12,394 bases of DNA, taken from assembly GCA_007128075.1 (NCBI GenBank), contig SKYD01000233.1, positions 1 to 12,394 on the forward strand, given 5' to 3'. Source of the stretch: Thiorhodovibrio sp. (lineage in GTDB: Bacteria; Pseudomonadota; Gammaproteobacteria; Chromatiales; Chromatiaceae). This document shows, in pieces, positions 1 to 5,729 of the stretch. Position 1 is the stretch's first letter, and the number at the start of each line of letters is the position of its first letter. The notes beneath the pieces are model-generated. The model was not told the origin of the DNA. It worked only from the letters and a program-made list of their open reading frames with translations, and ran no database searches. The position numbers were made by a program, and so were the translations under genes.

Positions 1-535
1 GCTCGGCGGCGGGTGCAGTGTCGCGGTGCCAGGGAATCGGTGCCCGCGAAAAATACAGCGCGTCCTGTTGGGCATTGGTGACGACCTTGACCACATTGGG
101 GTCAAAAAGTGTGTCTTGATCGTCAATCGGGCTGGCTAGGGTTGCCACATTCAGGTTGGCATCCTCGGCGAGCAGTGTTGCAACCTGATCGAGCAGCCGG
201 GGCGACAGGCACGGTTCGTCGCCTTGCAGGTTGACAATGCAGGTGTCATCTAACCATCCACGCTGAGTAATCACCTCGGCAATGCGTTCCGAGCCACTGC
301 GATGCGTGGTTGCAGTCATCGCCACCTGCGCCCCAAACTGCTGCGCCACCTCGGCAATCTCAGCATCATCGGTGGCAATGACCACCTCTCGTGCCTGACA
401 TTTCAGTGCATTGCGATACACATGCGCAATCAGCGGCAATCCACCAAGCTCAAGCAATGGCTTGCGCGGCAGCCGTGTCGAGCCGATGCGTGCCGGAATC
501 ACGATGTAATAATCAAGCACCCTGGCTTCCATCAT
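1..535 (-). CDS. kdsB: 3-deoxy-manno-octulosonate cytidylyltransferase (CMP-Kdo synthetase), C-terminus cut by window edge
   Basis: Activates Kdo with CTP to give CMP-Kdo, the donor for the LPS inner core; a cytoplasmic enzyme. About 178 codons are visible of a family length near 250, so roughly the last 70 residues lie outside the window. Seen: the nucleotide-binding start PARIGSTRLPRKP (residues 14-26), TDD at 55-57, HRSGSERIAEV (78-88, the Kdo-cytidylyltransferase SG[TS]ER motif) and LQGDEP (103-108). The start is taken at the first of two consecutive ATGs (MMEARVLDYY); its ATG overlaps the TGA of the upstream alpha-E gene as ATGA, and a weak GGAAA Shine-Dalgarno lies 7 nt before it (plus-strand 543-547). 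The second ATG, 3 nt on, is an equally possible start. The arrangement implies translational coupling to the alpha-E gene, an unusual partner, since kdsB often sits with lpxK. Confidence 0.93.
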   Translation of the reverse strand, partial: MMEARVLDYYIVIPARIGSTRLPRKPLLELGGLPLIAHVYRNALKCQAREVVIATDDAEIAEVAQQFGAQVAMTATTHRSGSERIAEVITQRGWLDDTCIVNLQGDEPCLSPRLLDQVATLLAEDANLNVATLASPIDDQDTLFDPNVVKVVTNAQQDALYFSRAPIPWHRDTAPAAE

Positions 536-1482
536 GCAGCGGTTTCCAAGACAGCCGGTGGCGGTAAAAACCAGGTCGCGGCGATCTCAGTGTGTAATTC
601 AGCAATCCCCGCTTGTAGATCATCCACCAATTGATGCAGATCCTCGGGGGTTAATTCAGTCACTTCGACATGGTCTAAGGTACGCGCCAGCCGACTTAAA
701 GCACGCAATGCTGCTTCATTGCGCGGTAAGTGTTCAAGATTAACCCGTGCATTGTCCAGACAATAGCGAATCGAGCGCGGGAAAAAAGTATTTTGAAAAA
801 TAAACCGCAACACTGGTCCGCGCTGCACCCGAATCTGCTCACTGCGGCGGTACATCTGATAGGCAGTCATTGATTTAAGCACACTCACCCACTGAATGGT
901 ATCAAACGGACGCAGCTCATCCGCTTCTGGCAACAGGGTTGCCGAACGCACATCAGCAATGCGTGAACTCATATCCGCCCGCTCCAGTAGCCGCCCGAGC
1001 AGCAGAAAATCATAGCCTTGGTCACGCAAAGTCGTTCCATCAAGCCGCCCGACGATGGTTTGTGCCCCAGCGATGAGTTGACGCAAATAGCCATAGCGCC
1101 CAGTTTTGGTGAGCCCTTTGGATAAATGATCGCCAGCGAATAAATACAAGCTATTGATTTCCTCCCAGATTTCACGGGGCACAATGTCACGAATGGTGCG
1201 ACAATTCTCGCGGGCGCTGGCAAGCGCTGACAAAATCGAGCCGCTGTGGCGCAGATCGCCGAGCAAAAAGCGCACGACTTGGCGTTCGCCATAATCTTTA
1301 TAGTGTTCTTCAAACAGCGCGTTGGAGCCAGTGATGTCGATCAGCGGTTTCCAGCCCGGGGCAATGCCTCGCGGCAAATCCAGCAACAGATTGGCGTTGA
1401 CGCTGACGATGCGTGCTGTGTTTTCAGCGCGTTCCACCTGACGCGCCAGCCAATAGATCGTTTCTGCAACCCGTGACAACAT
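532..1482 (-). CDS. Alpha-E domain protein (DUF403 / COG2307 family)
   Basis: A 316-residue protein of the all-helical alpha-E family, close to the usual family length. The biochemical role is unknown. The family almost always sits beside a circularly permuted ATP-grasp protein and is thought from comparative genomics to act with it in a peptide or amide ligation system. Seen: the family N-terminus MLSRVAETIYWLARQVERAE (1-20) followed by NTAR, RENCRTIRD (91-99) and LLERADMSSR (165-174); no signal peptide or membrane segment. The start is supported by this canonical N-terminus and by GGAG 8 nt upstream (plus-strand 1491-1494). It begins 2 nt after the ATP-grasp stop, and its TGA overlaps the kdsB ATG. 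Family assignment is firm; function is inference from the family only. Confidence 0.9.
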   Translation of the reverse strand: MLSRVAETIYWLARQVERAENTARIVSVNANLLLDLPRGIAPGWKPLIDITGSNALFEEHYKDYGERQVVRFLLGDLRHSGSILSALASARENCRTIRDIVPREIWEEINSLYLFAGDHLSKGLTKTGRYGYLRQLIAGAQTIVGRLDGTTLRDQGYDFLLLGRLLERADMSSRIADVRSATLLPEADELRPFDTIQWVSVLKSMTAYQMYRRSEQIRVQRGPVLRFIFQNTFFPRSIRYCLDNARVNLEHLPRNEAALRALSRLARTLDHVEVTELTPEDLHQLVDDLQAGIAELHTEIAATWFLPPPAVLETAA

Positions 1483-1484
1483 GG

Positions 1485-2990
1485 CTATAACTCCGTGACC
1501 GTCTGCTCTTGACTTTGGCTCTGGCTGGGCATGGTCGGTGAGACATCATCAGGCACAATCCAGGTATCTTTGCTGCCACCGCCCTGGGATGAGTTGACCA
1601 CCAGTGAGCCTTTGCGCAAGGCGACCCGTGTTAAACCGCCGGTGGTGACTTGTTGACGGTCTGCTGACAAAATAAACGGGCGCAGATCGACATGGCGCGG
1701 CTCGACATTTTTCTTAATCACCGTCGGCACTGTGGAAAGATTGAGCGTCGGCTGGGCAATATAATTGCGCGGGTCTTTTTTAATCAAACTGGCAAACTGA
1801 TCGCGTTCGGCTTGGGTCGATGCTGGGCCGACCAACATCCCATAACCCCCTGATTCGTTGGCAGGTTTGACCACCAGCTCGGCAAGATGCTCTAACACAT
1901 AACGCATTGAATCTGGATCCAGACAGCGCCAAGTGGGCACATTCGGTAGAATCGCCGCCTCTGCCAGATAATACTGAATCAGCTCGGGCACAAACGAATA
2001 GACCACCTTATCATCCGCCACCCCCGCACCCGGGGCATTCGCCAATGCCACATGTCCGGCTTTCCAAGCACGCATCAGCCCGGGCACACCCAGTGCTGAA
2101 TCAGGGCGAAAGGACTCAGGATCAAGAAATACATCGTCAATGCGTCGATAAATCACATCGACCCGCTCTAGCCCGTCAACAGTGCGCATATAGCAGCAAT
2201 CGTCATCATCGACGAATAGATCGCGCCCCTCGACCAACACGGCACCCATCTGTTGCGCTAGATAAGCGTGTTCAAAATAGGCGGAATTATAAATTCCGGG
2301 GGTCAACACCACCACACCGGGATAATCCGCTGGACGCGGTGACAATGCCGCTAAAGTATCAAACAACTGCGAAGGATAATCATCCACCGGAAACGGAGTG
2401 TAGTGCTCAAACAATTCCGGCAACACGCGCTTGGTGACCATGCGATTTTCGAGCATGTAGGAGACACCAGATGGCACCCGCAGATTGTCTTCGAGTACAT
2501 AAATCGTGCCATCGCCATCGCGCACCAGATCCGAGCCACAGATATGCGCCCACACCCCAAACGGTGGATCGATCCCAACACACTGCGGGCGAAAATTGAC
2601 CGAGTGTTCGAGCAATTCTTTAGGAAACACACCGTCTTTGATGACTTTCTGATCGTGGTATAGATCATCAATGAAGCGATTCAATGCCTGCACGCGCTGT
2701 TTTAGCCCCGCCGCCACCCGTTCCCATTCGCTTTGGGCAATCACCCGCGGGATCACATCAAACGGCCAGGCGCGATCAATCGCCCCACCTTCCTCGGAAT
2801 ACACCGTAAAGGTAATCCCCATTTCTTTAATCGAGACCTCAGCGGCCTCCTGACGGATGGCCAATTCCTCCGGCCCCAAAGCGGCCAAATCAGCAAGCAG
2901 CGCCGCAGTCACCGCTCGCGGCTGACCAGGCGCTGCCAACAGCTCATCATACAACGACTCACAAGGATAACGATCCCATTCAATCACCAT
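1485..2990 (-). CDS. Circularly permuted type 2 ATP-grasp protein (DUF404/DUF407, COG2308 family)
   Basis: A 501-residue predicted ATP-dependent carboxylate-amine ligase with a circularly permuted ATP-grasp fold; the natural substrate of the family is not established. Seen: ICGSDLVRDGDG (150-161) and VLEDNLRVPSGVSYM (165-179), VDVIYRRIDDVFLDP (277-291), the nucleotide-binding segment VVKPANESGGYGM (373-385), and GGLTRVALRKG with VVNSSQGGGSKDTW (451-477), all in family order and intact. It ends in a Q/S-rich tail (about 484-501). No signal peptide. The start is an ATG with only a weak AGAAAG upstream. It is first of three genes with alpha-E and kdsB, and so probably sets expression of all three from the 2991-3100 region. 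The transglutaminase-like and proteasome-like genes that often accompany this pair are not in this window. Confidence 0.92.
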   Translation of the reverse strand: MVIEWDRYPCESLYDELLAAPGQPRAVTAALLADLAALGPEELAIRQEAAEVSIKEMGITFTVYSEEGGAIDRAWPFDVIPRVIAQSEWERVAAGLKQRVQALNRFIDDLYHDQKVIKDGVFPKELLEHSVNFRPQCVGIDPPFGVWAHICGSDLVRDGDGTIYVLEDNLRVPSGVSYMLENRMVTKRVLPELFEHYTPFPVDDYPSQLFDTLAALSPRPADYPGVVVLTPGIYNSAYFEHAYLAQQMGAVLVEGRDLFVDDDDCCYMRTVDGLERVDVIYRRIDDVFLDPESFRPDSALGVPGLMRAWKAGHVALANAPGAGVADDKVVYSFVPELIQYYLAEAAILPNVPTWRCLDPDSMRYVLEHLAELVVKPANESGGYGMLVGPASTQAERDQFASLIKKDPRNYIAQPTLNLSTVPTVIKKNVEPRHVDLRPFILSADRQQVTTGGLTRVALRKGSLVVNSSQGGGSKDTWIVPDDVSPTMPSQSQSQEQTVTEL

Positions 2991-3054
2991 GGCTTTCTAT
3001 CCACTGAAAAAACAACGGTATAGTTTATAAATTAACCCAATTTGGTAGGCTGTT

Positions 3055-3083
3055 TTTATACGATATGCCCATCGCTATTAAAA
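3055..3083 (-). promoter_or_regulatory. Tentative sigma-70 promoter for ATP-grasp / alpha-E / kdsB operon
   Basis: Read on the minus strand: -35-like TTTTAA (3083-3078), 17-nt spacer, -10-like TATAAA (3060-3055). The -10 matches consensus at 5 of 6 positions and the -35 at only 3 of 6. It would give a leader of about 55-60 nt before the ATG at 2990. The region is AT-rich, so a chance match is quite possible. Confidence 0.25.
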
Positions 3084-3106
3084 CACATCGCGCCAGTTGA
3101 TGTGTT
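3082..3106. repeat. Perfect inverted repeat AACACATC-N9-GATGTGTT
   Basis: Two 8-nt arms (3082-3089 and 3099-3106) are perfectly complementary with a 9-nt loop. The left arm overlaps the outer end of the tentative -35 of the ATP-grasp operon, a position suited to a dimeric regulator. Read on the minus strand, the hairpin is followed by TTTAAT, so a weak terminator is the alternative reading, but the stem is AT-rich and there is no obvious transcript for it to end. Confidence 0.4.
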
Positions 3107-3189
3107 GAAAAATCAGCGACAAAAACAGCGAAGCGTTGCTGTTGGTCATGCAGCAATAAGAATACATGTGTTTTATTTTAATATTCAAC

Positions 3190-3218
3190 TTGCCGCCGCC
3201 GCTGGATTTGGTTATGAT
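3190..3218 (+). promoter_or_regulatory. Stable-RNA type sigma-70 promoter for tRNA-Gly (and probably asmA-like and mutY)
   Basis: The -35 is TTGCCG (3190-3195), the spacer exactly 17 nt, and the -10 TATGAT (3213-3218, 5 of 6 matches). An AT-rich tract (about 3160-3189) lies immediately upstream, as in UP elements, and a GC-rich discriminator CGTCGTCG follows the -10, typical of rRNA and tRNA promoters under stringent (ppGpp) control. The expected start point is about 3225, giving a 5' leader of about 35 nt before the mature tRNA. Hexamers and spacing are seen; UP activity and stringent control are inferred. Confidence 0.6.
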
Positions 3219-3228
3219 CGTCGTCGTC

Positions 3229-3250
3229 CTAGGGGATATCAATACCCTAG
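3229..3250 (+). repeat. Inverted repeat CTAGGG-N10-CCCTAG in the tRNA 5' leader
   Basis: Two perfect 6-nt arms (3229-3234 and 3245-3250) around a 10-nt loop, ending 9 nt before the mature tRNA 5' end. If transcription starts near 3225 this forms a hairpin at the very 5' end of the precursor, just ahead of the RNase P cleavage site. It could affect precursor folding or stability; chance cannot be excluded with six base pairs. Confidence 0.4.
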
Positions 3251-3259
3251 ATCCCAACT

Positions 3260-3333
3260 GCGGGTGTAGTTCAATGGTAGAACCTCAGCTTCCCAAGCTG
3301 ATGGCGTGGGTTCGATTCCCATCACCCGCTCCA
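3260..3333 (+). tRNA. tRNA-Gly, anticodon CCC
   Basis: A 74-nt cloverleaf with encoded CCA. Acceptor arm GCGGGTG (3260-3266) pairs with CACCCGC (3323-3329), discriminator T (3330), CCA (3331-3333). D stem GTTC/GAAC (3269-3272, 3280-3283); anticodon stem TCAGC/GCTGA (3285-3289, 3297-3301) around loop TTCCCAA, with anticodon CCC at 3292-3294; a 4-nt variable loop; T stem GTGGG/CCCAT (one G-T pair) around TTCGATT (3311-3317). It closely resembles the E. coli CCC-reading glycine tRNA. It reads GGG codons. An asmA-like coding region starts 18 nt downstream with no terminator between, so the tRNA is probably cut out of a tRNA-mRNA transcript. Confidence 0.96.
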
Positions 3334-3351
3334 CTTGCGCTGATCAACGGT

Positions 3352-4665
3352 ATGTTTGTTAAATCGCTCATCCGCGTCGCATTTGCACTTTTGCTGTTGG
3401 CTGTGCTGGTGCTGTGGTCTGCTCCGCAGTGGCTGGATTCGCAGTGGATGCATCATCACTTGATGCGCACCTTGAGTGATCCACCACACTATCAGGTGAC
3501 CATCGAGCATATCGATGGCTGGCAGTTATTGCCGCGCTCCCAGCTAACTCTCGACGGGGTGGTGCTGCATCTTCCCGATGGCGCGACTCCGCTGCGCGCT
3601 GCTCAGGTCAAGCTGGATACGCCGCTCAAGCCGTTTTTTCTAAATAAAATTTTGAAAATTAGTCGCTTAGAGCTGTTTGACCTCGAGATTTTTCCGCCTC
3701 CTCCCGATTCAGAGCAAGCGGCGTATCTGATGGTTCCGCACACGGTTTTGAACTGGCAGCCGCCCAATTATCAGCAAGGCACTCTCCAAGGCACGGTGAT
3801 TTTGCAGCGTCCCGCAGCAGACTGGACGGCAACTGCCGCGATTAGCGGCGACATGCTATATCAACCAGCCCAGCACACACTGCGCATTGATCCGCTGCAT
3901 TTAGATGCCGCCACGGTTGCAGCACAGGGTGTTGTGCTTTGGAATCAGGCGGCTGCCGATGAGACACCGACCTTGCGCGTGCAACTGCAAAGCCCTGAGT
4001 TTTATCAGGGACAATTCACCGCGACAGCGTTACTACATCACCGTCTCGATCAGCCCGCCGCGCTTGAATTTTATGCAACCGCCACCGAGGTGGCGTTGGT
4101 GCCGCTGTTTGAGGCATTAGAAAATCCGCCCGCCCCGCTGGCTGGCACTGCACAGCTAGATTTAGCACTGAATGGTCAAGGGCTAACCCGCGAGCAGCTT
4201 GAGCGCACCCTGGCAGGTCAGCTCAGTCTTCAGCTCGATGCGGTGCAGGTGCTGCCGCGAGCACTCGATGCGCTGCTGCCGAAGAGCAATTCACGGCTTG
4301 TGCAGTTTGATCCAACCCTGACCTTCGCCCAATTTGATCGTATTGATATTGCTGCCGTGGCAACCAATGGCATCTTTGTCACCGAGCGTATTCAGGCGCA
4401 ATCAACCTATGTTGAAATCACTGGCAGCGGACAGGTTGCAGTGCCCGACCGATCACTTGATGTGCGTCTTCATGCCACCCTAACCCAGGAAGCACTTGAA
4501 TCTAATCGTGTTGATTTGGCTGGGCTTGAGATTCCACTGCGAGTACATGGTGATTGGGCGCAGCCAACATGGGCAATCGACTGGGCGGCGGTGTTGCGCG
4601 AGGTTGCCCGTCAGGCACTCAGCGAGCGTTTAAGACGCCGCCAACAGCCACAAAACGACCAATAA
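3352..4665 (+). CDS. AsmA-like envelope protein with N-terminal membrane anchor
   Basis: A 437-residue protein that I place in the AsmA family (bridge-like or membrane-associated envelope proteins linked to lipid handling and outer-membrane homeostasis). Seen: a single N-terminal hydrophobic segment (about residues 7-25) after a basic start MFVKSLIR, implying an inner-membrane anchor with the rest in the periplasm; alternating beta-type sequence throughout; and an AsmA-like C-terminal part, LALNGQGLTREQLERTLAGQ (about 268-287), followed by repeated beta-strand segments. It is shorter than E. coli AsmA (617). The start is the ATG after the tRNA; earlier in-frame codons lie inside the tRNA. The ribosome site is weak (AACGG). 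Its TAA overlaps the mutY ATG. AsmA-like genes next to mutY occur in other gammaproteobacteria, which supports the call. Domain assignment is from pattern, so moderate certainty. Confidence 0.72.
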   Translation: MFVKSLIRVAFALLLLAVLVLWSAPQWLDSQWMHHHLMRTLSDPPHYQVTIEHIDGWQLLPRSQLTLDGVVLHLPDGATPLRAAQVKLDTPLKPFFLNKILKISRLELFDLEIFPPPPDSEQAAYLMVPHTVLNWQPPNYQQGTLQGTVILQRPAADWTATAAISGDMLYQPAQHTLRIDPLHLDAATVAAQGVVLWNQAAADETPTLRVQLQSPEFYQGQFTATALLHHRLDQPAALEFYATATEVALVPLFEALENPPAPLAGTAQLDLALNGQGLTREQLERTLAGQLSLQLDAVQVLPRALDALLPKSNSRLVQFDPTLTFAQFDRIDIAAVATNGIFVTERIQAQSTYVEITGSGQVAVPDRSLDVRLHATLTQEALESNRVDLAGLEIPLRVHGDWAQPTWAIDWAAVLREVARQALSERLRRRQQPQNDQ

Positions 4666-5729
4666 TGTTGTGGACGGCGGCGGACTTCGCGCCCGCAGTG
4701 CTTGACTGGTTTGCCGATCATGGCCGCACTCATCTGCCATGGCAGAATCCGCCCACGCCCTATCGGGTGTGGATCTCGGAGATCATGCTACAACAAACCC
4801 AGGTCGCGGTGGTCATTGATTATTTTGAACGCTTTATGGCGCGGTTCCCTGATCCAGCGCGGCTTGCCACCGCCTCGATAGATGAGGTGCTGGAGCTGTG
4901 GTCGGGGCTGGGCTATTACGCTCGCGCCCGCCATCTACACCAAGCAGCACAGAAAATTCACACGGATCATGGTGGCGTGTTGCCTGATTCGTTGGCTGCA
5001 TTGCAAGCACTGCCGGGCATTGGACGCTCGACAGCGGGGGCAATTCTTGCGCTGGCCTATGGTCAGCGACAGCCGATTCTCGATGGCAATGTCAAACGGG
5101 TGTTGGCGCGTTGTTTTGCGGTTAGCGGCTGGCCAGGGCAGACGCGAGTACAAAATCAGCTATGGCAACTTGCAGAACAGCTAACCCCGCACACTCAGGT
5201 CGCCGCCTATACCCAGGCGATGATGGACTTAGGTGCGACCGTCTGCAGCCGCACCCGCCCAAATTGCCCAGGCTGTCCGCTGGCGGCACACTGTATTGCC
5301 AACCAGCAGGCACGCATCGATGAATTTCCTAACCCCCGACCACGCCGCAATCGCCCGCTGCGTCCACTGCGGCTGTTGATCGTACGCGATGCCCAGGGTG
5401 CGATTTTGTTGCACCAGCGACCCGCAGTGGGCATTTGGGGTGGGCTGTGGAGCCTGCCTGAATGTGCAGAGAAGGACACAGTAGAAGACTGGTGTTGGCG
5501 AACTTTTGGTGTCAGCATTGGACAGATGTCCCCCTTGCCGCACCGCCGCCATGCCCTCACACACCTTGAACTGGTCATCGAGCCAATTGTCGTGACCTTG
5601 ACCCAGATATCAAACCGCATCAGCGAGGGTGGCAACCAGCGGTGGCTGACACCACAACAGATCGCCGCGCTCGGACTCCCCGCCCCAATTCGCCAATTGT
5701 TGATCGATGTCGAACAGCTAAACATCTAA
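4665..5729 (+). CDS. mutY: Adenine DNA glycosylase MutY
   Basis: Removes adenine mispaired with 8-oxoguanine, in the GO base-excision repair system. 354 residues, normal length. Seen: catalytic Glu39 in WISEIMLQQTQV, helix-hairpin-helix LPGIGRSTAGAIL (116-128), catalytic Asp140 in ILDGNVKR, and four iron-sulfur cysteines at 194, 201, 204 and 210 with the C-x6-C-x2-C-x5-C spacing. The C-terminal part (about 230-354) is the NUDIX-like 8-oxoG-sensing domain, with HALTHLEL in place of the family FSH-type loop. The start at 4665 gives the expected N-terminus and forms TAATG with the AsmA stop; no good ribosome site is visible, so translation is probably coupled. Its last 12 nt overlap the oppositely oriented glycosyltransferase gene. 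The yggX gene that often follows mutY is absent here. Confidence 0.97.
   Translation: MLWTAADFAPAVLDWFADHGRTHLPWQNPPTPYRVWISEIMLQQTQVAVVIDYFERFMARFPDPARLATASIDEVLELWSGLGYYARARHLHQAAQKIHTDHGGVLPDSLAALQALPGIGRSTAGAILALAYGQRQPILDGNVKRVLARCFAVSGWPGQTRVQNQLWQLAEQLTPHTQVAAYTQAMMDLGATVCSRTRPNCPGCPLAAHCIANQQARIDEFPNPRPRRNRPLRPLRLLIVRDAQGAILLHQRPAVGIWGGLWSLPECAEKDTVEDWCWRTFGVSIGQMSPLPHRRHALTHLELVIEPIVVTLTQISNRISEGGNQRWLTPQQIAALGLPAPIRQLLIDVEQLNI

Larger units (their letters stand above)
2991..3259. other. AT-rich divergent intergenic region between the ATP-grasp operon and tRNA-Gly
   Basis: 269 nt without a credible gene. It holds, left to right, a tentative minus-strand promoter (3055-3083), a perfect 8-bp inverted repeat (3082-3106), a small hairpin with an AGCG tetraloop (3125-3142; seven pairs including one G-U, read on the plus strand), an AT-rich block (about 3160-3189) that resembles an UP element, the tRNA promoter (3190-3218), and a leader hairpin (3229-3250). 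Short open frames here have no ribosome site or recognisable product. Confidence 0.6.

Noticed and set aside
1907..2437. Plus-strand open frame of 176 codons antisense to the ATP-grasp gene
   Set aside because: Proline/histidine/arginine-rich composition typical of the complement of a GC-rich gene; no domain, no ribosome site.
3118..3147. Hairpin ACAGCGA/TTGCTGT next to an A-run as a terminator for minus-strand transcription
   Set aside because: Read on the minus strand the stem has only five uninterrupted pairs before the T-run, and no minus-strand gene lies upstream to be terminated.
3166..3351. Upstream in-frame extension of the AsmA-like gene from an ATG at 3166
   Set aside because: The extension runs through the tRNA promoter and the whole tRNA-Gly gene; the hydrophobic N-terminal anchor starts cleanly at the ATG at 3352.
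4554..4664. Upstream in-frame extension of MutY by 37 codons
   Set aside because: It lies within the AsmA-like coding region and adds residues not found in MutY; the start at 4665 gives the family N-terminus and a TAATG junction.
5207..5725. Minus-strand open frame of 172 codons antisense to mutY
   Set aside because: It fully overlaps conserved MutY coding sequence, including the iron-sulfur cluster region, and shows no recognisable domain.
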